A stretch of 48,746 bases of DNA from Flavobacteriales bacterium (GCA_947460825.1 CANHHA010000021.1:1-48746); one strand, 5' to 3'; positions 1-8,603 are shown, numbered from the stretch's first letter. Program-made: numbers and translations. Notes: generated by a model from the sequence alone, not told the origin.

Positions 1-405
1 AGGAAGTCCAGAAGTGTGGGAAAGCAAATGCTTAATGGTTAGGTCTTGTGAATATTCTTTTCCTTTATAAATGTGAAGTCCCGATAGAATTGATTTATCT
101 ATGTATTTACTGATTTTGTCATCAAGACTTAGTTTGCCTTCTGCTCTGATTTTCTGAATTATCGCAGTTGTAAATAGTTTGGTTGTACTTGCAATGGAGT
201 AAGGTTGGTCAATGGTCATATTACCTGATGAACCTTGCCAAGTTAAAGTATCCTTTTTAAAGGCAAAAGATATCCCAAACACTTTTTTATTGTCAACCGT
301 TTTGTCTAAGACGGTTTGAAGGGATTTTTCTTTTTCAGTTGTCATTTGTCCAAATGTTGTCTGCATAATTCCAAAGCAGATTAATAATGTAAATATTTTC
401 GACAT
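1..405 (-). CDS. Serine hydrolase / class C beta-lactamase-like protein, N-terminal part (cut by window edge)
   Basis: The frame is open from an ATG at 405 to the left edge, giving 135 residues; the C-terminus lies outside the window. It starts with a signal peptide-like stretch (MSKIFTLLICFGIMQTTFGQ). An S-x-x-K motif (S-T-T-K in the context SIASTTKLF) follows at about residues 73-76, where the nucleophilic serine and general-base lysine of the beta-lactamase/penicillin-binding-protein fold would sit. The motif HTSGL close to the edge is typical of this family (Pfam Beta-lactamase, PF00144). Known members are exported esterases, D-aminopeptidases or penicillin-recognising enzymes; the substrate cannot be told from the fragment. 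The 240 bp upstream hold no recognisable promoter. Confidence 0.85.
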   Translation of the reverse strand, partial: MSKIFTLLICFGIMQTTFGQMTTEKEKSLQTVLDKTVDNKKVFGISFAFKKDTLTWQGSSGNMTIDQPYSIASTTKLFTTAIIQKIRAEGKLSLDDKISKYIDKSILSGLHIYKGKEYSQDLTIKHLLSHTSGLP

Positions 406-645
406 CGTCTTTTTAGCATTGCAGGTAACTTACTTATACACGCTACAAACCTTCCTCAAGCACACCTATTTGGTTGTATATGCGCAGGTTTTTAGCGTAT
501 GTACGAATATACGAGTTGATCTAATATATGGGAATAATTTTATTCGGACTTACCGAAGAAATTTCAAAAACTATCTTTGGATTGTTGCGATCTATAAAGT
601 AATTTACAGCACGTTCAACTCAGCACTTCACACTTTCCGATATTT
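406..645. other. Intergenic region without a recognisable gene
   Basis: About 240 bases between the divergent serine hydrolase start and the end of the DUF1801 gene. A plus-strand open frame crosses it (419-673), but it runs into the end of the minus-strand DUF1801 gene and its translation resembles no protein I recognise. The direct repeat GCAGGT occurs at about 421 and 485. I see no tRNA, terminator or clear promoter. Confidence 0.5.
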
Positions 646-1095
646 TTACTTCTTCACAAACGCCGCTTCGTAGCGTTCTATCCATTGTGCAGGTGAAATT
701 TTTTGCATCAATTCGCCGATCAAGGTAAAGGGAATCGGGGTGGTCTTCTTAAATCGTATACAGCTTTTTCCCATGTCGGGTTTTTTACCGGTTTCTTTTA
801 CGTATTCCGTTTCAAACCAGGCCAACATCGCAGGATCCGCATACAAGCCCATGTGGTAAAAGGTGATAATGTCTTTTCGAATGACCAAATTCACAAAGGG
901 TAAAGGCAGTTCTGGGGAACAATGATAGCCCTTTGGATACAAGGCATGCGGAACTACATACCCAATCATCCCATAATTCAGGGTTTCTTCAAAGCCCTCA
1001 GGTAGCTTGGAAGCGATGACCGCTCTAAATTCAAGGAATACCTCCTTTCTCGGACCTTCTTCGATGGAATCTATATATTCCCCAACGGTGTTCAT
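646..1095 (-). CDS. DUF1801 (YdhG-like) domain protein
   Basis: 149 residues, starting MNTVGEYIDSIEEGPRK. The ATG at 1095 overlaps the TGA of the aminotransferase gene in an ATGA arrangement, so I prefer it to an in-frame start 14 codons upstream that would lie inside that gene. The sequence has the hallmarks of DUF1801: an N-terminal helix, the segment EETLNYGMIGYVVP, and a C-terminal K-S-C-I-R-F-K region. The family is widespread and has a YdhG/frataxin-like fold, but no established reaction. Translation is probably coupled to the aminotransferase upstream; no functional link is evident. Confidence 0.85.
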   Translation of the reverse strand: MNTVGEYIDSIEEGPRKEVFLEFRAVIASKLPEGFEETLNYGMIGYVVPHALYPKGYHCSPELPLPFVNLVIRKDIITFYHMGLYADPAMLAWFETEYVKETGKKPDMGKSCIRFKKTTPIPFTLIGELMQKISPAQWIERYEAAFVKK

Positions 1096-2291
1096 CGGAT
1101 GGTTCCTGGATATTCTTCTAATGCCACACGCAAGCAATCTACCGCCTTTCGTAGCGCATCTTGATTTAAGACATAGGCAATTCGTGCTTCATTTTTCCCA
1201 GCACCCGGGGTAGAGTAGAACCCATTGGCAGGCGCCATCATGACGGTTTGTCCTTCAAAAGAGAAGGACTCTAATAACCATTGACAGAACTTTTCGGCAT
1301 CGTCCACAGGGAATCGCGCCACGCAATAAAATGCTCCTTTTGGTTTCGGACAAAATACGCCGGGTATAGCGTTCAAGCCGTCTACCATAATGTTTCTGCG
1401 CGCCACGTATTCATCTACCACTTCATCAAAATAGGATTGTGGCGTAGAAAGGGCCGCCTCTGCAGCTACTTGGTCAATGGTGGGCGGAGAGAGTCGTGCT
1501 TGACCAAACTTAAGGGCTGCGGCCATCACTTCTTTATTCTTACTAATGAGTGCACCAATGCGTGCACCACACATGGAATATCGTTTTGAAACGGAATCGA
1601 TCATCAATACATGTTCTTCCAGTCCAGGTAAATTTAATACCGAATGCGGTTGAGCGCCATCGTAGCAGAATTCACGGTACACTTCGTCTGCATAGAGGAA
1701 CAAGTCATGCTTTTTTACAATCGCTGCCAAAGCTTCCAATTCAGCTTTGGAGTATAAATATCCTGTTGGATTGCCCGGATTACAGATAACAATACCTTTA
1801 GTTCGCGGCGTTATTTTCGCTTCAATTTCCTCCATGGCAGGTAGGGCAAAGCCATCCTCTATGTTGGAAGTTACTGGAACAACCTTCACTCCAGCGGTTA
1901 CCGCAAAGCTGTTGTAGTTTGCATAAAAGGGTTCAGGGATAATCACTTCATCGCCTGGATTACAGGTGCATAGAAACGCGAAAATCAAGGCTTCTGATCC
2001 TCCGGTGGTAATAAGAATATCTTCAGTTTCAACAGGAATACCTTGTGCTTTATAGGAGGCGGAAAGTTTAACACGATAACTTTCAATACCCGCCGAATGA
2101 CTATATTCTAGTACCTTCTCATTAAAATTATGGATGGCATCTAAGGCAGCATCTGGCGTTTGAATATCGGGTTGACCAATGTTTAAATGGAATACGGTTT
2201 TGCCTGATTTTTTGGCCGCTTCCGCAAAGGGAACCAACTTACGAATTGGGGATGCAGGGACGATTTGAGCTTTTTCTGAAATATGTGGCAT
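1092..2291 (-). CDS. PLP-dependent class I/II aminotransferase (aspartate aminotransferase-like)
   Basis: 399 residues, full length for fold-type I aminotransferases. Visible motifs are GGSEAL (97-102, cofactor phosphate region), NPGNPTG (171-177), ADEVYRE (201-207) and SVSKRYS with the Schiff-base lysine at about K236, followed by R244; a substrate-carboxylate arginine is likely in the NEARIAYVLN segment near the C-terminus. The family transfers amino groups between amino acids and 2-oxo acids in the cytoplasm; exact substrates cannot be read from sequence. The gene lies 4 nt downstream of the GT39 gene and overlaps the DUF1801 gene, so it sits at the end of a PAP2-GT39-aminotransferase-DUF1801 run. 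Confidence 0.92.
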   Translation of the reverse strand: MPHISEKAQIVPASPIRKLVPFAEAAKKSGKTVFHLNIGQPDIQTPDAALDAIHNFNEKVLEYSHSAGIESYRVKLSASYKAQGIPVETEDILITTGGSEALIFAFLCTCNPGDEVIIPEPFYANYNSFAVTAGVKVVPVTSNIEDGFALPAMEEIEAKITPRTKGIVICNPGNPTGYLYSKAELEALAAIVKKHDLFLYADEVYREFCYDGAQPHSVLNLPGLEEHVLMIDSVSKRYSMCGARIGALISKNKEVMAAALKFGQARLSPPTIDQVAAEAALSTPQSYFDEVVDEYVARRNIMVDGLNAIPGVFCPKPKGAFYCVARFPVDDAEKFCQWLLESFSFEGQTVMMAPANGFYSTPGAGKNEARIAYVLNQDALRKAVDCLRVALEEYPGTIR

Positions 2292-2295
2292 GCTA

Positions 2296-3924
2296 TTATT
2301 TATCTTTAGATTTCAAACTTAAGTTCTTTTTTTGAGCGAGAAAAACAAAACCGTTTTTCATGTATAATTTCTTGAGGTTAGGGTAGGCTTTCAAATAGTT
2401 TTCATGCATAGGAATTCGCGCCACAAAGTATACGGGTAAATCGGTTGAATCGGAACAAATCCACGCTTCGTTGAAGCGATTGTTATTTTGATGCGGTTTA
2501 ATTTGCCCGTAAAATAAATGCGCATAGGATTTAAATCCAAGGGGGATTAAATACACATTCTTAGGTGCTTGGCTTTTATAAAAGGTGATTGCTGCACGCT
2601 GGGTGTATTGTTCAATGTGTGGTAAGATCGTGGCTTGGATGCAAAGAATACCAATCGGCACCGCAATTAACAAGGTTTGTATCGCTTGTTGAATTCGTTG
2701 CGTACGAATGAAATAAATACACACCAAAGCTGCACTAATCCAAATACCCACGGCGGTAAAATCTATAACACCCCATGGTTCATCCGCACTTAAATTAGCT
2801 AATGCGAAGGGATCTTTGATGGTAATAAGCCGGGTGATTCCTTCTCCAAACACCTGAATGTAAACGAGGATTCCTAGCCCTATTGAAATGAGTAAAAGGT
2901 AACTGAGGGTAGACCAGGTGCTTCTACGGATTGGTTTTTCCGATTGTGAAATGGATAAGGCTGCAAAATATGTAATGAAGAAGTAACAAAACGAAGAGTA
3001 ATGAATAATTTTCGTTTGAACGATTGAAAATAGGATCAGCGTGAATAGTCCTGAAATGAGTACCAATTTATTGAATGGATTGGTATAGCTATCCTTTTGG
3101 AAGAAACTGCCAAGGGCAAAGAAGGAGGCAGGAAAACATCCGAGCAATAACACGATCCAATGGTAATAGATTGGGCCTCCGTGTCCCGCATCTTTCGTTT
3201 GGAATAGGCGTACTTGATATTCAAGGAATTGTGTGATAATGGCTTTATTCCCACTAATCCAAAGTAAAAAGAACCATAATAAACTGATGATTAGCGTAGC
3301 GATCAGTGTAACTGAAATAAACTTGAACTTTGGAAAGGATTTGAATTTGGTTAACAGATGGAATAAGAAAACCGACGCACCGATGAGCAGTATAGCTACC
3401 GGACCTTTGGTCATAACGGCAAGTCCGGCGAACAGCCCTGCAAAAAGGAATTCATGAATCCGTTGTTTCGTTGTTCCGAGGTAATAAAAGGCGATGGAAT
3501 TAAAAATAAACAGGTTAAACCAAGGATCAATAATTCCGGAATGGAAGTACATGTTCGGTAAAAAAGAACCGAGGTAAAATGCAGCCCACCAATATCCGAA
3601 TTTTCGATTTTGGTGTTGAGTTCCATGGTAAATTAAGGTGAGGATGGTGAATAAGGCAGCAACTACATTCGGAAAGCGCGCCGCGAATTCGTTGATTCCG
3701 AAAATTTTCATGGAAATCGCCTGCATCCAGATGAATAAGGGGGGTTTTTCCCAGAAGGGAAGATAGTCAATGGTGACGGTGGAATAGTTTCCACTCGTAA
3801 CCATTTCTCGTGCACATTCCGCGAAATTAATTTCATCCCAATCAAAGAGATGAACACTGCCAAGAAAGGGAACAAACAGAAGGATGCATACCCCGATCGC
3901 AATTCCTATGGTTTTATTATTCAT
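2296..3924 (-). CDS. GT39-type membrane glycosyltransferase (ArnT/PMT-like)
   Basis: 542 residues from the ATG at 3924, which overlaps the PAP2 stop codon (ATGA); longer frames would lie inside the PAP2 gene. A first membrane helix (about residues 6-24) is followed by the acidic DWDE motif (28-31) and E-x-A-R-E, the catalytic first periplasmic loop of GT-C enzymes such as ArnT. About ten more hydrophobic segments follow, then a soluble C-terminal domain of roughly 100 residues. Known relatives move a sugar from an undecaprenyl-linked donor to lipid A or to protein. Coupling to a PAP2 phosphatase suits a lipid-carrier pathway: the phosphatase could recycle or trim polyprenyl or lipid A phosphates. 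Donor and acceptor remain unknown. Confidence 0.85.
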   Translation of the reverse strand: MNNKTIGIAIGVCILLFVPFLGSVHLFDWDEINFAECAREMVTSGNYSTVTIDYLPFWEKPPLFIWMQAISMKIFGINEFAARFPNVVAALFTILTLIYHGTQHQNRKFGYWWAAFYLGSFLPNMYFHSGIIDPWFNLFIFNSIAFYYLGTTKQRIHEFLFAGLFAGLAVMTKGPVAILLIGASVFLFHLLTKFKSFPKFKFISVTLIATLIISLLWFFLLWISGNKAIITQFLEYQVRLFQTKDAGHGGPIYYHWIVLLLGCFPASFFALGSFFQKDSYTNPFNKLVLISGLFTLILFSIVQTKIIHYSSFCYFFITYFAALSISQSEKPIRRSTWSTLSYLLLISIGLGILVYIQVFGEGITRLITIKDPFALANLSADEPWGVIDFTAVGIWISAALVCIYFIRTQRIQQAIQTLLIAVPIGILCIQATILPHIEQYTQRAAITFYKSQAPKNVYLIPLGFKSYAHLFYGQIKPHQNNNRFNEAWICSDSTDLPVYFVARIPMHENYLKAYPNLKKLYMKNGFVFLAQKKNLSLKSKDK

Positions 3925-4553
3925 CGCGATATATAGGGTGTTTGCGTTGTAAACCATGCCGTTGGAATGGCCGCCCGTAGCAGGTATACACTGGATACAC
4001 CAATGAGTGAACCTGCGCAAACATCCACCAGAAAATGCTGTGAAAGATAGGTTCTTGAAAAACCTACAAGACACGCCGCACCCAATAAACCAATAGAAGC
4101 GATGGGTTTGTTTTTAACTGAAAAACTCAATAAAGTAGCGAGCGCGAAGGCACTGGCGGTATGTCCGGATGGAAAACTGTGGTATTCATAGTACAGGAAA
4201 TCCGGAATGGCATGAAAACTTGGAATAGCTTTCATATAGAAATAGGGACGCATGGCATCCGGAAAAAGGACATGTTTGCTGAATTGAACAATCAATGAAG
4301 AAAATAAGTAGCTAAGGATGATTAGCCACCCGGTGCTGCGATTAACGAAAAGCAAGCATACTACACCGAGTAAAAGAACAAAAATCCCATCGCCAAGCAT
4401 CGTGAGGTAAGGCATGATGGCATCCAAAACGGGCTGGTGTAGTTGATTCGTCGCGAGTTGAAGCGGGATTTTTTCGTTCAGTAACAGGGTCAAGAGGCAA
4501 GCGCTCAACACAAGCAAGTATCCAAGGAAAAAAGGCGACCGTTTGGCTTTCAC
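3921..4553 (-). CDS. PAP2 superfamily phosphatase, membrane-bound
   Basis: 210 residues with a GTG start at 4553. Several membrane helices surround the three phosphatase signatures: K93 to R102-P103 (motif C1, here K-x8-R-P), PSGH at 128-131 (C2) and SRTYLSQHFLVD at about 166-177 (C3, catalytic histidine). Family members dephosphorylate lipid pyrophosphates (undecaprenyl pyrophosphate, phosphatidylglycerol phosphate) or the 1- or 4'-phosphates of lipid A on the outer face of the inner membrane. It is translationally coupled to the GT39 gene, which supports an envelope lipid role. The 100 bp upstream contain no convincing TAnnTTTG box. Confidence 0.88.
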   Translation of the reverse strand: MKAKRSPFFLGYLLVLSACLLTLLLNEKIPLQLATNQLHQPVLDAIMPYLTMLGDGIFVLLLGVVCLLFVNRSTGWLIILSYLFSSLIVQFSKHVLFPDAMRPYFYMKAIPSFHAIPDFLYYEYHSFPSGHTASAFALATLLSFSVKNKPIASIGLLGAACLVGFSRTYLSQHFLVDVCAGSLIGVSSVYLLRAAIPTAWFTTQTPYISR

Positions 4554-4652
4554 AGGGTAAAATTAAGAAAAAGCAACGGCTATTAACCGGTTTGTCGTGC
4601 TGATACTTATAGAACAAAACTTAATCTCTATTAGACTTTTTTGTTGAAGTGT

Positions 4653-5435
4653 TTAAAGTTCATATTTTTTTCCATTAAAACAACCACGTTTTTTATTTTT
4701 TACCTGTTCAAATGTTTCATTTTTCCAATCCCAACGATTAAAACAATTCGCAATGCTTAAAATACTTCTGCTTTCAAACCAATTTCCAATTTCCTGCTCG
4801 CTTCCTTCAAGCCGGTCATATATATCTTTAATATTTTCAAAAGATTGCTTTGGGTATTTTAATTCAGAATTCAACAACAGGACCGTGGCGAATAAAACTT
4901 TATCGATGATGGTTTGATCAACATTTAACATGCTTGGATCAGTTATTTTTGGATTCGATAGTTCATTATATATTTTGTATTGTCTGGGTTGTCTTTCTTC
5001 TAACCATTGAAATAGTTCCCAAAGAGATGGATCTTTTTTGCAATAGAAATGCGTGAATAGTTGCGCCAATGATTCATGGAAGTCAACATTATCATCGAGG
5101 GAATATTCAAAGTTGAGTTTTGCTTTTTTTATTAGTTGATCAATAAGCCAATGAGTGAATTCATGTATTAATATCAAATAACTAAGGTCTTTAGTAATTT
5201 TATTAATTGAATCCGTTTCAATAATTGAAGTTTTAGTTTTTAGAAACTCCTTTGATGTTGCTTTAATTTTTGGTAAAAACAAGGTTACTGTTTCGTTGCT
5301 GGGATTGTATTCCCCCAAGAGTTCAATTTCGAAATCATTACCATTTTTTGGTGTGTGATTTGATGCACGGTTCGAAAGGGTAATATCCGGCCAATAGTAT
5401 TCATGAAAATAGTCACCTTCTCGGTTGCAAATCAA
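4653..5435 (-). CDS. Putative zinc metallopeptidase-like protein (HExxH), 5' end probably disrupted
   Basis: 260 residues if read from the only usable start, TTG at 5435. The core is LIHEFTHWLIDQL at about residues 87-99, an HExxH zincin motif, followed by a downstream FHESLAQLFTHF segment that could supply a third metal ligand; I do not recognise a named family. The frame stays open for 35 more codons upstream, and these read like real protein (PVIITNITFNHP...). The natural ATG at 5544, just 13 nt after the upstream gene's stop, lies one base out of frame and ends after six codons. This suggests a single-base frameshift or a sequence error at the 5' end. It pairs with the DUF4116-like gene; both are visibly more AT-rich than their neighbours. 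Confidence 0.6.
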   Translation of the reverse strand: MICNREGDYFHEYYWPDITLSNRASNHTPKNGNDFEIELLGEYNPSNETVTLFLPKIKATSKEFLKTKTSIIETDSINKITKDLSYLILIHEFTHWLIDQLIKKAKLNFEYSLDDNVDFHESLAQLFTHFYCKKDPSLWELFQWLEERQPRQYKIYNELSNPKITDPSMLNVDQTIIDKVLFATVLLLNSELKYPKQSFENIKDIYDRLEGSEQEIGNWFESRSILSIANCFNRWDWKNETFEQVKNKKRGCFNGKKYEL

Positions 5436-5557
5436 TCTACGTTCTATGAACGGTTTAATCAGCTCGTCAAGAAAATTATTTTTCTTATCGTAAAGAAAGA
5501 AAATGGGATGATTAAATGTAATGTTAGTAATGATTACTGGTCATATTAAAATTAACT

Positions 5558-6484
5558 CTATCTAAACGAAAGTTTAATTTCGGATTGTAAATATGAATTA
5601 ATAATTTCGTTACGCAATATTTCTGGGGTTGAATTGTTCATGATAAATGGTTTAAAGTTCATAGTTTTTACCTCTTTAATCATCCGAATATAGATAGCAG
5701 GGGATTTTTTGATGGTTTCACTAATTTTGTTCCAAAATAAGGGCACTTCAAAATCCCGTGAATCATAGATCTGTATGGCGGCTTCAGCTTTTAAGTAGGT
5801 CAATAGAATGCTCATATCTGTTTGCAATGCCGTTGGTATTTTTTCAAAAATAGTAAAATCACTTTTAATAGCAGCTTTTACTATTAACCGGTTTCTTTTT
5901 AAGATTGGATTAATAACGTTGTAGACTGAAGGAACTCCATTTTTTATTACTGGAATGATAATTTTTGGATTATTCAAAAAGTGACAGGATAACCACTGTT
6001 TTTTATTTTTAGGTAAAATTCTTTGTGAATTGATCATTGATTTGAGCCGAAATACATCTGCATTCAATACCTCATTTAATTCGAAATCTGTTGGAAATTT
6101 ATCGTTGTGTCTCTTAATCATTTTTTCTAATGCATTGAAGGAAGCATGTTTAGCAGCAAATACAAAGAGAGCTTCATCTGATAGTAATTCATCGCCAATA
6201 TGACGAAACAGGTATCCAGAACATTTCCTCATCATGTTTTTTACAAATTCACGATCATTTCGAATACGTCGACTGGTATGTTCAAAGAACGAAAGCGAAT
6301 TAAAATTCAAATTGATTAACTCTCCTGAAGCAGAGAATTTGAAATAATCGCTAAATGGTCTGGATAGTATTGCCTCAATAATTCTCTTATTGTCCCTGAT
6401 TTCAAACGGAGCAGATTTCAATTTGCTTGGATGCGAGCAAAGTATTTTAATCCATTTTTTTTCTTCGAAAGTTGTAAGTTTCAT
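5558..6484 (-). CDS. Uncharacterised protein with DUF4116-like helical repeats
   Basis: 308 residues from an ATG at 6484, rich in Lys, Ile and Asn and without signal peptide or membrane segment. Several stretches follow the DUF4116 pattern (acidic residue, then EFV/LIVKAAIKSD, a hydrophobic helix, then L..D): for example around DREFVKNMM, SDEALFVFAAKH and NRLIVKAAIKSDFTIF. That family forms short helical repeats, often in proteins of unknown role. The assignment is by pattern only. It lies 13 nt upstream of the natural ATG of the HExxH gene, so the two form a pair. Codon use is AT-rich compared with adjacent metabolic genes, which is compatible with acquisition by transfer. Confidence 0.6.
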   Translation of the reverse strand: MKLTTFEEKKWIKILCSHPSKLKSAPFEIRDNKRIIEAILSRPFSDYFKFSASGELINLNFNSLSFFEHTSRRIRNDREFVKNMMRKCSGYLFRHIGDELLSDEALFVFAAKHASFNALEKMIKRHNDKFPTDFELNEVLNADVFRLKSMINSQRILPKNKKQWLSCHFLNNPKIIIPVIKNGVPSVYNVINPILKRNRLIVKAAIKSDFTIFEKIPTALQTDMSILLTYLKAEAAIQIYDSRDFEVPLFWNKISETIKKSPAIYIRMIKEVKTMNFKPFIMNNSTPEILRNEIINSYLQSEIKLSFR

Positions 6485-6585
6485 ATCAAATGAGGTTGAA
6501 TTTTTAATTAGAATTATGACTTAATTATGGATAAATTTATGATAAGAATTTAAACTAGATGAAATTCCTGTCAATCTATGAGAAA

Positions 6586-7134
6586 TTAGGTTTTTGTATT
6601 CACAATACTCGTAAATAGCACGGCATCATAGGCGGTGTGTGCCATGATGGCGAACCACAGTCCAAACAGTTCATAGCCATAAGAGAGTAAAATGATAAAG
6701 GGGAGAATAATGACCCCATATAAACTAAACTTCCAGTTCCATGGGTTTAGGTAGCCATGAATGGCAACAAATAGGATGGAGGTAATCCAAATTCCTAGGT
6801 AGGGTTGAATGGATGCTCTAAACAATAATTCTTCTCCAACGCCTGCACAAACCGATAAAAACAAGCCTTTAACTACGGTAAGCTTAAGTTGTTTAATGAG
6901 CTGTTCCATGCGGTTTCCTAAGGAATCAAATATGGGGGCATCCATAAATAGTAGGGCAAGGAAGGCGTAAGAAAATCCAAACATGAGTCCGTAACCTATA
7001 GGGATTATGGTAAATGAGGGTAGCTTAAGAAATTCGACCACATGCGTAAAATCAATGCCATAGCTCAAGAAATATCCAAGTATTGGAAATCCAAGTAAGG
7101 TGACTAATCCGATCCAAAATACATTATTCGACAT
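6586..7134 (-). CDS. CPBP (CAAX protease / bacteriocin-processing) family intramembrane protease
   Basis: 182 residues from the ATG at 7134 (MSNNVFWIG); an in-frame TTG six codons earlier (7152) is possible but less likely. There are about six hydrophobic segments. The family signature is clear: GEELLFR at about residues 100-106 (paired glutamates, then arginine), a second-motif histidine in AIHGYLNPWN, and HTAYD near the C-terminus. Known relatives of the Rce1/CPBP group (Abi family) are membrane-embedded glutamate-dependent proteases. No bacteriocin or CAAX substrate gene is adjacent, so the substrate is unknown. It appears to be a single-gene unit. Confidence 0.85.
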   Translation of the reverse strand: MSNNVFWIGLVTLLGFPILGYFLSYGIDFTHVVEFLKLPSFTIIPIGYGLMFGFSYAFLALLFMDAPIFDSLGNRMEQLIKQLKLTVVKGLFLSVCAGVGEELLFRASIQPYLGIWITSILFVAIHGYLNPWNWKFSLYGVIILPFIILLSYGYELFGLWFAIMAHTAYDAVLFTSIVNTKT

Positions 7135-7285
7135 AACCCATTGAATTTTCAATGAAAGTAATGAAAAGTTAATTGACTAGCTATTTACACAAGAAATCTT
7201 TACTTTTACGTTTTACAAATCTAAACAAGCTCGCCTATAGACACCAAATTTACTTAACCCCAAATTCTTGGATTAACTGTAAATT

Positions 7286-7882
7286 ATGTCGATACTATCA
7301 TTAGGAGATCAAGAGCTAGTAAAGCTGTATGTTAACGGAAACGAAAAAGCGTTTGAATTGTTAATCACGCGCCACAAAGACCGTGTTTACCGATTTATTT
7401 TATCTAAAATTAAAGATCCTGAGCTGGCGAATGATTATTTTCAAGATACCTTCATGAAGGTGATTCTTACCCTCAAAGGTGGAAATTACAATGAAGAGGG
7501 GAAATTTTTACCGTGGGTTTTGCGGATTGCCCACAACTTGATTATCGATGGATTCCGTAAGAATAAAAAGGTAAGATTTCTTTCTGAAACCCGCTCTGCA
7601 TCTGAAGATTATTCTGTATTTAGTCGCTTGTCCAATGACGATTTAAATGTGCTTCAGATTACCTGTAAGGAAGAATTAGAAACCCAAGTCGTTCGTTTCT
7701 TGGATAAATTGCCCGCCGCTCAAAAGGAAATTATTTATCAACGCTTGTATCAAGATTTATCGTTTAAAGAAATTTCAGAAATGGAGGACATCAGCATTAA
7801 TACGGCCTTAGGTCGCATGCGCTATGCACTCATCAATTTGAGGAAATTAATGGACCAGCACCAGGTGGTTACTGAATATTAA
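7286..7882 (+). CDS. ECF-type RNA polymerase sigma factor
   Basis: 198 residues. The sigma-70 region 2 is at about residues 24-95 (FELLITRHKDRVYRFILSKI, then NDYFQDTFMKV and the -10-binding WVLRIAHNLIIDGFRK). Region 4 is at about 135-190 with the helix-turn-helix LSFKEISEMEDISINTALGRMRYAL. Length and architecture match the ECF group, which directs RNA polymerase to regulons for envelope stress or extracellular functions. No anti-sigma factor gene follows; a rho-independent terminator lies 27 nt downstream, so it appears monocistronic. The 130 bp before it hold only a weak promoter candidate (TACTTTTA at 7201-7208). Confidence 0.92.
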   Translation: MSILSLGDQELVKLYVNGNEKAFELLITRHKDRVYRFILSKIKDPELANDYFQDTFMKVILTLKGGNYNEEGKFLPWVLRIAHNLIIDGFRKNKKVRFLSETRSASEDYSVFSRLSNDDLNVLQITCKEELETQVVRFLDKLPAAQKEIIYQRLYQDLSFKEISEMEDISINTALGRMRYALINLRKLMDQHQVVTEY

Positions 7883-7908
7883 TTGGTTTTGATTGGTTGT
7901 TTTGTTTG

Positions 7909-7933
7909 AATCCCTCTTCGGAGGGATTTTTTT
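7909..7933 (+). terminator. Rho-independent terminator after the sigma factor gene
   Basis: An 8-bp perfect stem (AATCCCTC at 7909-7916, TTCG loop, GAGGGATT at 7921-7928) runs into a T-tract to 7933. It lies 27 nt after the sigma factor stop and abuts the end of the convergent YiiX-like gene. The minus strand has no T-tract, so it should work in one direction only. Confidence 0.88.
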
Positions 7934-8603
7934 ATTCGCTTAAAATTTCCACCAAGCTGCTGTCAGCAAAAATCGCTCCCGGAGAAATTACCGTTTCATT
8001 CAGCGGGATGTTCTTTCCGTATCGTTCCTTTAGTTTAGCACCAACCACTGGAGAATTTAAGTTGAAATCCTTCAATTTTTGCAATGTACCAACAGAAAGT
8101 CCGGCACCCCGCTGATATATTTTATACACCAGCTCTGAACAGTAGATGCGGTCGTCATTCCATTCAAAGGTTAAATCGTAATTCTTTCCCAACAGTTTTT
8201 TCGCCTCTTCTTTCATTTTTTCTTTCACCTCCTTAGTTAATAAGGAAGCGGCATCCTTATGCCGTTTACTTACATAGTGCTGACCATCACCTCGATTAAT
8301 CCATTCAGAAAGTTTAGTCTTTTTGACTGGTTGTACTCCTTCAAAAACCATCCATTCGTTATTTTCTCTGAACAGAATTCCACAATGTGAGTACGGGGAG
8401 TTGGTGGCTAACTGAATGGCTTTTCCTTGTCCAGAAGTTGAGATTTGAAACAGAATGTCGCCGTCCATTAAAGAATCAACGCGTTGAATATCGGAAGCTT
8501 CATGACTCTGTCTAGTTACCTTCTGCTCAGACTCATTGCTACAAGCGGCAGATAATAGTAGGGTTGCAATGGCAAGAATTCGGACAACGTTTAGCTTATT
8601 CAT
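7932..8603 (-). CDS. YiiX/YebB-like NlpC/P60-type cysteine hydrolase, lipoprotein
   Basis: 223 residues from the ATG at 8603 (MNKLNVVRIL), chosen because it opens a lipoprotein signal peptide with lipobox LSAAC (Cys21). The body has the permuted NlpC/P60 layout of the YiiX/YaeF group: GDILFQ at about 48-53, YSHCGI with catalytic histidine at about H73, and YCSELV with catalytic cysteine at about C155. Such proteins are thought to cleave amide or thioester bonds in the envelope; the substrate is unknown. The start overlaps the end of the SRPBCC-like gene by 8 nt, making this the last gene of a four-gene operon beginning at 12917. Confidence 0.85.
   Translation of the reverse strand: MNKLNVVRILAIATLLLSAACSNESEQKVTRQSHEASDIQRVDSLMDGDILFQISTSGQGKAIQLATNSPYSHCGILFRENNEWMVFEGVQPVKKTKLSEWINRGDGQHYVSKRHKDAASLLTKEVKEKMKEEAKKLLGKNYDLTFEWNDDRIYCSELVYKIYQRGAGLSVGTLQKLKDFNLNSPVVGAKLKERYGKNIPLNETVISPGAIFADSSLVEILSE

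Noticed and set aside
406..645. Possible recombination (attC-like) or repeat site
   Set aside because: Only short direct repeats (GCAGGT) and a few weak inverted bases; no consensus core pair could be found.
419..673. Plus-strand open frame of 84 codons upstream of the DUF1801 end
   Set aside because: Its end overlaps the real minus-strand gene, its translation looks like chance (Tyr/Phe-rich, no pattern), and it has no promoter.
3925..4074. N-terminal extension of the GT39 protein
   Set aside because: It would lie in the PAP2 gene and reads as non-protein; the ATG at 3924 starts the first membrane helix.
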